A DNA stretch of 32,643 nucleotides from Methanothrix sp. (lineage in GTDB: Archaea > Halobacteriota > Methanosarcinia > Methanotrichales > Methanotrichaceae), in contig JAGPMN010000017.1 in the NCBI GenBank assembly GCA_018052825.1, positions 1-32,643 on the forward strand, in the 5' to 3' direction. The notes below the pieces were generated by a model. The model saw nothing but the letters and a program-made list of their open reading frames with translations. It was not told the origin of the DNA and ran no database searches. Position numbers and translations under genes: made by a program. Position 1 is the stretch's first letter, and each line of letters opens with the position of its first letter. Of this stretch, positions 7,543 through 15,513 are shown one piece after another.

Positions 7543-7845
7543 ATGTTCGACGCGAACGAAGAGTCCTGGGCCCTGGAGGTTGCGAGAAGCCTCTTTGACA
7601 TGCCCCCAGAGGAGCTGATCGAGATCGGAGACATGGTCAAAGAGTCGCTATTCGATCCCAGCACTGCCAGCAAGGAAGAGGCTGTGGCCAATATCATGGC
7701 CGCATCGAAGGGAATGTCGCAGGAGAAGCTGATCGTAGCCGGCATGTTCCTCTCCGGCCTGCTCCGCTGCAAGCTGGCCCAGCAGGCGGGTGAGATGAGC
7801 GGCGAGGATTTCGGAACACCGGAGGAGGAGGGAAAAGAGCCCTAG
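7543..7845 (+). CDS. small acidic helical protein of unknown function
   Basis: A 100-aa protein I do not recognise. It is acidic and predicted mostly alpha-helical: repeated LFDxxPxEL-type segments occur near the start (SLFDMPPEELIEIGDMVKES), then a hydrophobic helix (LIVAGMFLSGLLRCKLA) and an acidic tail ending EEEGKEP. It has a single cysteine, no signal peptide and no convincing membrane span. It lies 17 nt upstream of elp3 on the same strand, so the two are probably co-transcribed, which suggests a role linked to tRNA modification or to regulation of Elp3. That link is inferred from position only. Confidence 0.7.
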   Translation: MFDANEESWALEVARSLFDMPPEELIEIGDMVKESLFDPSTASKEEAVANIMAASKGMSQEKLIVAGMFLSGLLRCKLAQQAGEMSGEDFGTPEEEGKEP

Positions 7846-7862
7846 ACAGGACAGGACGGCAG

Positions 7863-9458
7863 ATGAAGGCTGAGGAGATGGCCGGCAGATGGCAGGATGA
7901 AAAGGCCAGGAAGAGGGAGATCAGAGGCATAGTGGACGCCATCCTGGCCGGCCGGGTCCGGGGCGAAGCGGAGCTTGAGGCCCTCAAGAGGAAGGCCTCC
8001 GCCAGGCTGGCTCTCTCCTCACTGCCCAGCAATGCCGATATCCTGGCCATGTGCAGGCCGGATGAGAGGGAGAGGCTCAAGATGCTTGTGCGTAAGCCCA
8101 CCCGCACACTCTCAGGCGTGGCTGTGATTGCAGCCATGACATCGCCAGCCAGGTGCCCGCACGGCATATGCGTCCCCTGCCCTGGCGGCATATCCTGCCC
8201 ATCTCCGCAAAGCTACACAGGGCGCGAGCCGGCTGCCCTGCGCGCCGCCCAGCATGGCTTCGACCCCTACCGGCAGGTGACTGCCCGGCTGGCGCAACTG
8301 GATGAGATAGGCCACAGCCTGGACAAGGCTGAGCTGATCATCATGGGCGGAACCATCACAGACAGGCCCCCGGGCTATCAGCACTGGTTTGTCAGCAGGT
8401 GCCTGCAGGCAATGAACGACTATCCCGGGCATGGAGGGGCATTCCTGCGAGGCACAGCAGGCTTTCGCACATTTGGCGTGGAGGCGGCCGCCAATGAGAC
8501 AGCTGCAGTCAGGAACATCGGCACCACATTCGAGACCCGGCCGGACTGCTGCCGTCCCAGGGACATCGCCCGCATGCTCAGCCTCGGAGCGACAAAGGTT
8601 GAGCTGGGGGTGCAGAGCACGAGGGAGGAGCTGCTGCAGGCCATGAAGAGGGGCCACAGCGTGGATGACTCGGTGCAGGCCGCAGCCAGGCTGCGGGAGG
8701 CGGGGCTGAAGGTGGGCTTTCACATGATGCCGGGGCTGCCAGGCTCCACCCCCGAGATAGACCTGCAGGTCTTCCGGGAGCTCTTCTCAGACAGCCGCTT
8801 TCGGCCCGACTACCTCAAGATCTACCCCACACTGGTGGTGGAGGGGACTGAGCTGTACAGGATGTACCTCCGCGGCGACTATGCCCCCCTCCTGGACGGG
8901 GAGGCGGCTGAGCTTGTCTCCTGCATCAAGGAGATCCTGCCAGGATATGTGCGGCTGCAGAGGGTGCAGAGGGACATCCCAGCCCAGCTCATCGCGGCCG
9001 GCGTCAAGAAGTCCAATCTCCGCCAGCTCGCCAGGCAGCGGCTGGAGGCGCGGGGCGGGCGGTGCCGCTGCATCCGCTGCAGGGAGGCGGGGCTGTTGCA
9101 TGTGACAGAGGCGGATGTATCCCTGAAGCACGAGAGATACCAGGCGGCAGGGGGAGAGGAGCACTTCCTTTCCTACGAGGCCGAGGACGGCACACTGGTT
9201 GGATTTTTGCGGCTGCGTCTGTCTGCTGAGGCGAGGGTGAGGGAGCTGCACATTTACGGGCCGATGCTGCCCATCGGCAGCCGGGCGGAGGGCTGGCAGC
9301 ACCGCGGCTACGGGGAGCGGCTGGTCACAGCTGCAGAGGGGCTGGCTGCTGACGCGGGCTACAGCCGCCTGCATGTCACAAGCGGCATCGGGGCCAGGGG
9401 ATACTACAGGCGGCTGGGATACGAGCTCTTTGGCCCCTACATGGTGAAGGCGATTTAG
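7863..9458 (+). CDS. elp3: Elp3 family tRNA uridine-34 acyltransferase
   Basis: A 531-aa Elp3. The radical-SAM domain carries the characteristic Cx4CxxC motif, C98/C103/C106 in CPHGICVPCPGG, and a GNAT acetyl-CoA-binding domain fills the last 130 residues (YGPMLPIGSRAEGWQHRGYG, then ARGYYRRLGYE). In archaea Elp3 acts alone to start carboxymethyl-type modification of wobble uridine 34 using acetyl-CoA and SAM. Length and domain order fit the family. The N-terminal 80 residues are basic and probably contact tRNA. It follows the 100-aa gene closely and converges with the RecJ-like gene, whose stop is 37 nt away. Confidence 0.95.
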   Translation: MKAEEMAGRWQDEKARKREIRGIVDAILAGRVRGEAELEALKRKASARLALSSLPSNADILAMCRPDERERLKMLVRKPTRTLSGVAVIAAMTSPARCPHGICVPCPGGISCPSPQSYTGREPAALRAAQHGFDPYRQVTARLAQLDEIGHSLDKAELIIMGGTITDRPPGYQHWFVSRCLQAMNDYPGHGGAFLRGTAGFRTFGVEAAANETAAVRNIGTTFETRPDCCRPRDIARMLSLGATKVELGVQSTREELLQAMKRGHSVDDSVQAAARLREAGLKVGFHMMPGLPGSTPEIDLQVFRELFSDSRFRPDYLKIYPTLVVEGTELYRMYLRGDYAPLLDGEAAELVSCIKEILPGYVRLQRVQRDIPAQLIAAGVKKSNLRQLARQRLEARGGRCRCIRCREAGLLHVTEADVSLKHERYQAAGGEEHFLSYEAEDGTLVGFLRLRLSAEARVRELHIYGPMLPIGSRAEGWQHRGYGERLVTAAEGLAADAGYSRLHVTSGIGARGYYRRLGYELFGPYMVKAI

Positions 9459-9494
9459 AATTACTACCTGCTTTCCCCACCTTTCCAGTCCCGC

Positions 9495-11627
9495 CTACCC
9501 CGCCTTCGAGGCGGCATCCACCCCGCAGCCTGCGATCTTCTCGGCGAGCTTGGCTAAAACCTCCTTTCTCATGCCGCTCACGAACTTGATCGATCCCACA
9601 ACCAGATGGCCGCCACCCGAGACCCCGCCGTTGGGAATCTCCTCCATCAGCTCCTTTACCATCTGGGGGATGTTCATCCGCACGCCCCGGCTCCTGAGCA
9701 CGGCGAAGTCCGGCCCGTAGCCGATGGTGACCACCGGCCTGCCGTCAAACTTCTTGCAGAGCCGGTCGTGCACCTCGCCGCTCGTCTTGCCTGGCGGAGG
9801 GAAGGTGAACTTATGGGCGAAGTTCTCCACATCCAGCACATTCATGATGATGCCGTTGGCAAGCCGTGTGGTCTTCACATTGCCCATGCTTGCCCGCAGT
9901 TGCTCGTCGATAGCGGCATTGGCCTGCTCGCATAAGAGCTCCACAATCCTCTGATGACGGTCCAGCCTTCCGAGGCAGAGGATGTCGTTGATCAGGCCGC
10001 GGCCCTCATTGAAGCGCAGCCAGAAGGCCTCATAATCCAGAGCCAGGGCTATCTTCTTGAGGTCCTCCCGGTTGTATCTGTCTTCGACCAGCCGGATGTA
10101 CTCTTCAGCCTCAGGAGCCTCGCTTCGATCCCCAACCGCCGAGACGGCTGGAAAGTGCCCGATCCTGGCCTCCACAGCAGGATAGATCATGCGGGCGATC
10201 TCAGTGGCCAGCATGCCCGTGGTCAGGCCGAAGTCTCCACCCTGATGGGCGGGATTGACATGGGCGATCAGGAACTGATCCACGATCTTGTGGGGGTGAT
10301 GGTGGTCGACAACAAGCATCTCCAGGCCGTAGACCTGAGCTTGGCGCATCGCCGGGACATCCTCCTCTGTGGAGCCGTTGTCCATGAGGACGATTAGCGG
10401 CATCTTCTGGCCGTGCCGGCTGCTGTCCTCCAGTGCGTAGCTCAGGTCCTTTGTCACATCCTCCAGCTCATAGAAGGGGGCTTTGCTGGGAGCGCGGCGG
10501 TAGTTATAGTACTCGGCGTCAGGCCCACCTATCTCCTTGATAAGTGGCAGTATGGCGTTTTCAATGGCCACGGCGGCTGTGATTCCGTCGGCATCGGCAT
10601 GGTGGCGGACGACAATGGGCTGGGACTTGAATACGGCGCGGCGGATCTCCTTTGCGACTTTTTTCATGGCAGGCTTGAGGCGCTGCATGACATCGCTTTT
10701 GACCAGAAACTCCGTCTCGAATGGCTCTGCCCGCAGGTCTATGGCCTGCTCGATCCTGTCCTTAACAGAGGAGGCCTCTTTGCCCCAGAGGCGCTTCATG
10801 GACTTGATCTCCACCTGTACCTGGTTGTTGCGCATGGAGACGTCGCCTATGACCCTCACAATCATATCGCTGTCTATCTCGGCATAGGCCCGAACCCCGG
10901 CCTTCTCAAAGGCAGCACAGAATACCGGGCCGCTGTCGTCGGCGACTGTGAATATGGTGGGGCCGCCGGTCTGCTTGACCTGGATGACCTCTCCCTTGAT
11001 CATGACCTGCTTTCCCACAGACCTATGCAGATCCGCAGCCCTCGCCAGGGGCAGCTCTTTTTCCACCTCCACTGTGTTGTACTCAATGAGCTCCACCGGC
11101 TCGAGCTCGATGTTGCCGTTGGGAAGTATGTTTCTGACCGCCACGATGATGGCGTCCCCCACCTCCGGCCTGCTCTTCAAGACCTTATTGTGGGCCAGGC
11201 CCCTCACGCTCTCGGAGAGATCCACAAATGCCCCGAAATTGGCCAGGCCGTTTACCCTGCCCTGGTAGATGTCGCCGATATTGATATCCTTGAGATCGCA
11301 TGCGGGGTCGAGGATATGCAGCAGCGGCTTTTTGGCGCAGCGCTCGCACACCTCCTTTTTGCTGTTGAGGCGGGATCCGCATACCACGCAGGTGTACTCG
11401 CGGCCGAGGCCTCCGCAATCCTGGCAGCTCTCGGTGACAGGCATTTTGCCAGAGCCGTGGCAGACGCTGCACCTCGTGGAGCCGCTTTCTATAAGCTCCC
11501 TCATCTCCTTCTCCGATGCCTCCCCAAGGGAGATGGACTCGGTCTTTCCGCTGCCGTCGCAGTTGGGACAGGGCTGCTCTCCCACCACGATGTAGCCCTT
11601 GCCTCCGCATCTCTCGCACAGATTCAT
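9495..11627 (-). CDS. archaeal RecJ-like DHH exonuclease with DnaJ-type zinc finger (COG1107 type)
   Basis: About 710 aa. Domains in order: a DnaJ-like cysteine-rich region with CxxC pairs (CERCGGKG, CPNCDGSG, CSVCHGSG, CQDCGGLG) and two further CxxC pairs up to about residue 97; an S1 RNA-binding domain at about 120-175; an OB-fold at about 200-280; and a DHH phosphoesterase core with HADADG near 343-348 and DHHHPH near 441, ending in a DHHA1-like part (GGVSGGGHLVV). The whole layout is archaea-specific. The family is expected to degrade single-stranded nucleic acid; which nucleic acid is used in vivo is uncertain. I chose the ATG giving MNLCERCGGKGY. A TTG four codons upstream (11639) is the alternative. 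Confidence 0.9.
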   Translation of the reverse strand: MNLCERCGGKGYIVVGEQPCPNCDGSGKTESISLGEASEKEMRELIESGSTRCSVCHGSGKMPVTESCQDCGGLGREYTCVVCGSRLNSKKEVCERCAKKPLLHILDPACDLKDINIGDIYQGRVNGLANFGAFVDLSESVRGLAHNKVLKSRPEVGDAIIVAVRNILPNGNIELEPVELIEYNTVEVEKELPLARAADLHRSVGKQVMIKGEVIQVKQTGGPTIFTVADDSGPVFCAAFEKAGVRAYAEIDSDMIVRVIGDVSMRNNQVQVEIKSMKRLWGKEASSVKDRIEQAIDLRAEPFETEFLVKSDVMQRLKPAMKKVAKEIRRAVFKSQPIVVRHHADADGITAAVAIENAILPLIKEIGGPDAEYYNYRRAPSKAPFYELEDVTKDLSYALEDSSRHGQKMPLIVLMDNGSTEEDVPAMRQAQVYGLEMLVVDHHHPHKIVDQFLIAHVNPAHQGGDFGLTTGMLATEIARMIYPAVEARIGHFPAVSAVGDRSEAPEAEEYIRLVEDRYNREDLKKIALALDYEAFWLRFNEGRGLINDILCLGRLDRHQRIVELLCEQANAAIDEQLRASMGNVKTTRLANGIIMNVLDVENFAHKFTFPPPGKTSGEVHDRLCKKFDGRPVVTIGYGPDFAVLRSRGVRMNIPQMVKELMEEIPNGGVSGGGHLVVGSIKFVSGMRKEVLAKLAEKIAGCGVDAASKAG

Positions 11628-11685
11628 CTCCCATAACAAGGTACATCTGGAATTTAGCTATTTTGCCGGGAGGCTCCGATTAAGG

Positions 11686-11699
11686 CTAAATAATATGCC
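11686..11699 (+). promoter_or_regulatory. putative TATA box for trm56
   Basis: CTAAATAATATGCC is centred about 25 nt before the trm56 ATG at 11715. This spacing puts the transcription start at or next to the start codon, so the mRNA is probably leaderless. Confidence 0.55.
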
Positions 11700-11714
11700 A
11701 GCCGTCCCGCGGCC

Positions 11715-12248
11715 ATGCGAGTGGTAGTTTTGCGCATCGGCCACCGGCCGGAGAGGGACAAGAGGATCACCACCCATGTGGGCCTTGTGGCGCGGGCCTT
11801 CGGAGCGGAGGAGATGCTCCTATCCGGGCGCGACTCTCATGTGGAGGAGAGCCTGGCAGATGTGGCGGAGCGCTGGGGCGGAGACTTTCGCATTACCCCT
11901 GGCGTCTCATGGAAGGGGGAGACGGTGCGCTGGAAAGAGGCGGGTGGGGCTGTGGTGCACCTGACCATGTACGGCTCCAACCTGCCAGATGTGATAGATG
12001 AGATCAGAGGCTCCAGCAGTCTGGGCCTTCTGGTCGTCGTGGGGGCGGAGAAGGTGCCGGCGGAGATGTACCAGCTCGCGGACTGGAATGTGGCAGTGGG
12101 CAATCAGCCCCACTCAGAGGTGGCTGCCCTGGCCGTCTTCCTGGACAGGCTCTTTGAGGGGCGCGAGCTGGCAGCAGAGTTCGAGGGCGGGCTGAAGATC
12201 GTTCCCAGCTCCAGCGGAAAGCAGGTCCTGTACCCCAGAGAAGAGTAA
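11715..12248 (+). CDS. trm56: tRNA (cytidine-56 2'-O)-methyltransferase aTrm56
   Basis: A 177-aa SPOUT-class methyltransferase that methylates the ribose of C56 in the T-loop of archaeal tRNAs. The family hallmarks are the N-terminal VLRIGHRPERDKRITTHV and the central HLTMYG. The C-terminal ligand-binding region contains VVVGAEKVP and NVAVGNQPHSEVAALAVFLDRL, the trefoil-knot part that binds SAM. Length matches the family. The stop overlaps the next start by one base (TAATG at 12246-12250), so translation of the ATP-grasp gene is coupled to it. Confidence 0.95.
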   Translation: MRVVVLRIGHRPERDKRITTHVGLVARAFGAEEMLLSGRDSHVEESLADVAERWGGDFRITPGVSWKGETVRWKEAGGAVVHLTMYGSNLPDVIDEIRGSSSLGLLVVVGAEKVPAEMYQLADWNVAVGNQPHSEVAALAVFLDRLFEGRELAAEFEGGLKIVPSSSGKQVLYPREE

Positions 12249-13390
12249 TGAGGATACTGATAATCGGCATCAACATCAGGCACATCGCCTCCTCCGCCTG
12301 CCGGGCCGGCCACCAGGTCTTTGCAGTGGACGGCTACTGCGACAGGGATCTGGCCTGCTGGGCGGAGGAGACGTCTCTGCTGCCGCTGGCGGCCGCAGAG
12401 CAGGCCATTCCCCAGTTCGTGAACAGGTTCTCCCCGGAGGCCGTGGTCCTGGGCCCCGGCCTTGAGGAGGCATCCGTTCCTGGAGCGCCGGTTCTGAACA
12501 ATCCGACCGGCAAGTTCAAGCAGGTCTCGGATAAGCTGTGGCTGGCCGGCTGGCTGGAGAAAAACGGCTTTCCTTTCATCAGGACGTTTTCCGGAGCAGA
12601 TGCCCTGGCTGCAGCAGCCGCCGGCGACCTCTCCTATCCCTTTCTGATCAAGCCGCGCAGGGGTGCAGGGGGTGCGGGGTGCAGGACGGCGAAAAGCCCG
12701 CACGATCTGTCTTTGCCGGGTCAGGTGGATGGAGAGGCTGGGGAGAAGGTGGAGATGATCGCCCAGGAGCTATTGTCAGGCAGGCCGGCCAGCGTCTCGG
12801 TCATAGGCAACGGAGACGATGCGCGAGCCATTGCCGTAAACGAGCAATTGATAGGCCTCTCCTGGTCCGGGGCAAAGGGCTTTCGCTACAGCGGCAACAT
12901 CACTCCCCTCGAGATGCAGCAGCGCGACCTGGTCAGACTGGCCAGCATGGCAGAGGAGATTGTGGCCGGCCTGGGCCTGGTGGGAAGCAACGGCGTGGAC
13001 CTCCTGCTCACAGATGAGGGACCGCGTGTTCTGGAGGTCAATGCTCGCTTTCAGGGCTCCCTGGACTCGGTGGAGATGGCGGCGGGATGCAATGTCTTCT
13101 CCGCCCATCTGAAGGCCTTTCGGGGAGAGCTGCCCGGCCCGCTTGCCCCGCTCAGACGTACTGCAGGCAGGATCATACTTTATGCTCCGCGCGATCTGAC
13201 GGTCAAAGCCGATCTATGCCGGCAGTGGAGCCGGGACGTGCCTACAGTGGGATCGCGAGTGCTGGCGGACGATCCCTTGCTCTCCATAACAGCTCTGGGA
13301 AGAGATAGGAGGCAGGTGCTGGCATTGCTGCAGAGGAGGGCGGCTAAAATGCTTCGCCTTGCCGGACAAGGATCCCATCAAAAAAAATAG
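12248..13390 (+). CDS. ATP-grasp family ligase (COG2232-like)
   Basis: A 380-aa protein with an N-terminal Rossmann-like pre-ATP-grasp region (MRILIIGINIRHIA), an ATP-grasp lysine region (YPFLIKPRRGAGGAGC, about 131-146) and the metal-binding end of the fold (GSNGVDLLL ... RVLEVNARFQGS, about 244-273). It should form a carboxylate-amine or similar bond using ATP through an acyl-phosphate. The family is often labelled a predicted carboligase, and I recall relatives near tetrahydromethanopterin genes in methylotrophs. Substrate unknown. Translational coupling to trm56 suggests co-expression but does not prove a tRNA role. The last 10 residues are lysine-rich and close to the stop. Confidence 0.75.
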   Translation: MRILIIGINIRHIASSACRAGHQVFAVDGYCDRDLACWAEETSLLPLAAAEQAIPQFVNRFSPEAVVLGPGLEEASVPGAPVLNNPTGKFKQVSDKLWLAGWLEKNGFPFIRTFSGADALAAAAAGDLSYPFLIKPRRGAGGAGCRTAKSPHDLSLPGQVDGEAGEKVEMIAQELLSGRPASVSVIGNGDDARAIAVNEQLIGLSWSGAKGFRYSGNITPLEMQQRDLVRLASMAEEIVAGLGLVGSNGVDLLLTDEGPRVLEVNARFQGSLDSVEMAAGCNVFSAHLKAFRGELPGPLAPLRRTAGRIILYAPRDLTVKADLCRQWSRDVPTVGSRVLADDPLLSITALGRDRRQVLALLQRRAAKMLRLAGQGSHQKK

Positions 13391-13702
13391 GATGATCGAT
13401 GCTCGCTACCAGGATATAACCCTGTATATCCAGTTGCTGAGGAGGGTCCAGGCCTTGACGAAGCCCGACCCTTTCTCCAGCTTCTCCTTATCCTTTTCGC
13501 TGTATATGTTTCTAGAATCCATCCATGAGTCCATGGCATGAGTTCATCACTCTTCCCAATATAACAATGTCGGTCGGCATCAATTTGGAAAAAATGAAGA
13601 GAAAGCGGCACCCAATACCGGAATTTTACTTCCGGATTCAGCATAAAAAGTTTGTGCTTGAAAAAGGATAATATATCATAAAGAAGAAAGGCTGGGGATG
13701 AA
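13391..13702. other. 312-bp intergenic region with two hairpins and a promoter
   Basis: No convincing gene. A hairpin GGATATA (13422-13428) / TATATCC (13435-13441) with a 6-nt loop lies just after the ATP-grasp stop. A second hairpin, CCGGAA (13618-13623) / TTCCGG (13630-13635), also with a 6-nt loop, lies about 40 nt upstream of the TATA box of the ribbon-helix-helix gene. Such regulators usually repress themselves, so the second hairpin is an operator candidate. Pyrimidine-rich runs at 13469-13500 may serve termination. Confidence 0.5.
13666..13682 (+). promoter_or_regulatory. putative TATA box for the ribbon-helix-helix gene
   Basis: GGATAATATATCATAAA is centred about 30 nt before the ATG at 13703 and is the strongest AT-rich element in the gap. 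GGGGATGA right before the ATG could be a weak ribosome-binding site. Confidence 0.5.
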
Positions 13703-14251
13703 ATGAAGTCGCCGGAAAGAATTACCATAGCTTTGGATGAAGAGACTGCAGGTCTGTTCAAGAAGATGAAGGAGGAGCTGGGCATGTCCCAGAGCGAGCT
13801 GATGAGAGAGTCCTTGAAGTTCTTCGGCAAGCACAAGATGCTCTTCGAGCTAGCCGAGGACAGGAAGATCTACACCCACGCCGAGATGCTCTCAGCCGGA
13901 GAGCATGTGATCCTGGACATCGACCACTGGATTTTATTTCTCAATTTCATGGAGAGCCACCCTGACAAGGAGAAGTTCTGGAGTATGCACAAGGCCGTCT
14001 GCAGGGCCCACGCCGAGCAGTTCAAGCACAAGCTCTTCAATGCCGAGAGCATTCTGCGCCGCCTGGAGATGTGCAACCTCTTCAATATGAGCAAGACCGG
14101 AAAGAACGAATTCACCCTCATATTCGGCTCCGAAGCAGCCAAGAAATTCGTCCGCGTCGAGCTGGAGGAGATCTTTGCCGGAATGGGCTTCATGGTGGAG
14201 ATCAAAGAGGATTTCTCAAAGCTGAGGGTCAAAGTCCTTCACGACCTGTAA
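13703..14251 (+). CDS. ribbon-helix-helix (CopG-like) regulator with unknown C-terminal domain
   Basis: A 182-aa protein. Residues about 5-42 (RITIALDEETAGLFKKMKEELGMSQSELMRESLKFF) fit a ribbon-helix-helix DNA-binding domain: a short basic beta strand followed by two helices. The remaining 140 residues contain a helical middle (ILFLNFMESHPDKEKFWSMH) and a predicted alpha/beta end (FTLIFGSEAAKKFVRVEL ... LRVKVLHDL). I do not recognise this C-terminal part; it may be a sensing or dimerising domain. Most RHH regulators of this type act as dimers and control their own operon. No toxin partner follows directly, so a toxin-antitoxin reading is not favoured. The next gene is 83 nt away with its own TATA-like box. 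Confidence 0.75.
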   Translation: MKSPERITIALDEETAGLFKKMKEELGMSQSELMRESLKFFGKHKMLFELAEDRKIYTHAEMLSAGEHVILDIDHWILFLNFMESHPDKEKFWSMHKAVCRAHAEQFKHKLFNAESILRRLEMCNLFNMSKTGKNEFTLIFGSEAAKKFVRVELEEIFAGMGFMVEIKEDFSKLRVKVLHDL

Positions 14252-14334
14252 TTGGCTCTGCCCTGTAATGAATCGCGAGCCGAAATCCTCCGGCACCATT
14301 ACTGTTTTATGGTATGAACAAGAGAGAGCCGCCC

Positions 14335-14817
14335 ATGGATCTCATGGCCCAGGTGAGGGGATTCATGTCCAAAAAGCAGGCCCAGCTCTGCGAGGATCTT
14401 GCCAAAAAGTATGGCGTTTCAAGGGAGGAAGTAGCTCCTGCAGTGGATTCCTTCCTGAACCAAACCTACGGCCCGGCGGTGAGGCTGGCTCAGGATATCA
14501 GCCGTATGGATAAGATGGTCCTCCTTTTCATAGGCAGAGAGGACTGCGCCATCTGTCAGAGAAGCAAGCCCATTTTAAGAGGCTTTCTTTCCGAGCACAA
14601 CGATCTCGTGCTGGTGGAGCAGGACTATTCCCAGCCGGAGGGGCTTCTCTACCACATCATACATGATCAAAAGAAAGGCATGCTCCCTATGATTGCTTTT
14701 ATTTGTAATGGCGATATAAAAATGATTTTCACCGGGGAGTGCCTCTGCGCCGAAGCTTATGAAAAATTCTATTACGACATGCGGGCCGAATGCTGCCAAA
14801 ATTTATATGTTCGTTGA
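14335..14817 (+). CDS. thioredoxin-fold protein with CxxC motif
   Basis: A 160-aa protein. The N-terminal 50 residues are helical (QAQLCEDLAKKYGVSREEVAPAV). A thioredoxin fold follows: strand MVLLFIGRE, active site DCAICQRSKP (CAIC), then cis-proline region KKGMLPMIAFI and the last strand DIKMIFTGE. It may reduce disulfides or bind metal; the motif CAIC is unlike the canonical CGPC. Extra cysteines occur near the C-terminus (CLCAEAY, ECC). The frame extends to an ATG at 14314, but the TATA-like GTTTTATGG at 14304-14312 would put the transcription start near 14333, so ATG 14335 (MDLMAQ) is preferred. The gene ends 27 nt before tpiA. Confidence 0.72.
   Translation: MDLMAQVRGFMSKKQAQLCEDLAKKYGVSREEVAPAVDSFLNQTYGPAVRLAQDISRMDKMVLLFIGREDCAICQRSKPILRGFLSEHNDLVLVEQDYSQPEGLLYHIIHDQKKGMLPMIAFICNGDIKMIFTGECLCAEAYEKFYYDMRAECCQNLYVR
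14798..14808 (+). promoter_or_regulatory. putative TATA box of the tpiA operon
   Basis: AAATTTATATG lies inside the 3' end of the thioredoxin-like gene, about 42 nt before the tpiA ATG. Transcription would begin near 14829, leaving a short leader that contains the GAGGGAG ribosome-binding site. Confidence 0.5.
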
Positions 14818-14833
14818 TGATGTATGTATGACG

Positions 14834-14841
14834 CGAGGGAG
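14834..14841 (+). promoter_or_regulatory. ribosome-binding site that fixes the tpiA start
   Basis: CGAGGGAG followed by a 3-nt spacer precedes the ATG at 14845. It selects this ATG over the in-frame ATG at 14824, which would add seven residues not expected in archaeal TPI. Confidence 0.65.
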
Positions 14842-14844
14842 ATA

Positions 14845-15513
14845 ATGGCCACAATTGTGCTCAACTTCAAGACCTATAGTGAATCCACCGGCGCGCAGGC
14901 AGTGCGCCTTGCCAGAATCTGCGAGGATGTTGGCAGAGATTATGCCGTGCAGATGATAGTGGTGCCCCAAGTGGCTGATATATCCGCCGTGGCATCGGCT
15001 GTGAAGATTCCTGTTTACTCTCAGCATGTGGACGGAGTGGGATTTGGCGGCTTCACCGGTCACGTGACCGCAGCCTGCCTGGCCGGGGCGGGTGCGAAGG
15101 GCAGCCTCATCAACCATTCTGAGAGGAGGCTCGAGCTGGCTGAGATCGAGGCATCAATCTCTGCCTGCCGCCAGGCGGGGCTGAAGAGCATCGTCTGTAC
15201 AAACAATGTGGCCACCACCCGCGCCGCTGCGGCCCTGCGGCCAGACTGGGTCGCAGTCGAGCCGCCGGAGCTTATCGGAAGCGGCATTCCCGTATCCAAG
15301 GCCGATCCGGATGTGGTGATAAACTCGGTCAAGGCTGTCAAGGGCATCGCCCCCGATGTGGGAGTTCTCTGCGGGGCGGGCATAACCCGCGGCGAGGACC
15401 TGAAGAGCGCTCTGGAGCTGGGCACGGAGGGAGTGCTTCTCGCATCAGGCATAATCAAGGCCAAGGACCAGCGCCAGGCGCTGCTGGACCTGGTGGCCGG
15501 AGCCGGCAAATGA
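14845..15513 (+). CDS. tpiA: triosephosphate isomerase (archaeal short form)
   Basis: A 222-aa archaeal-type TPI that interconverts DHAP and glyceraldehyde 3-phosphate. Catalytic residues are visible: N7 and K9 (LNFKTY), H91 (INHSERR) and E139 (VAVEPPELIG). The phosphate-binding end shows CGAGITRGED and GVLLASGI. Archaeal TPI is shorter than the bacterial form, and the length fits. It is the first gene of a four-gene operon: its TGA overlaps the acylphosphatase ATG by four bases (ATGA). With geranylgeranyl reductase in the same operon, it could tie DHAP supply for glycerol-1-phosphate to membrane lipid synthesis; this link is inference. Confidence 0.96.
   Translation: MATIVLNFKTYSESTGAQAVRLARICEDVGRDYAVQMIVVPQVADISAVASAVKIPVYSQHVDGVGFGGFTGHVTAACLAGAGAKGSLINHSERRLELAEIEASISACRQAGLKSIVCTNNVATTRAAAALRPDWVAVEPPELIGSGIPVSKADPDVVINSVKAVKGIAPDVGVLCGAGITRGEDLKSALELGTEGVLLASGIIKAKDQRQALLDLVAGAGK

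Noticed and set aside
10413-11636. 407-codon plus-strand frame opposite the RecJ-like gene
   Set aside because: The minus-strand frame contains clear zinc-finger, S1, OB and DHH motifs. The plus frame has none and is a G+C shadow.
13359-13541. Sixty-codon frame after the ATP-grasp gene
   Set aside because: It begins inside the previous gene and has no ribosome-binding site or family features.
13703-14817. Toxin-antitoxin pair formed by the ribbon-helix-helix gene and the next gene
   Set aside because: The second protein has a thioredoxin fold, the genes are 83 nt apart with separate promoters, and the first protein is too large for a typical antitoxin.
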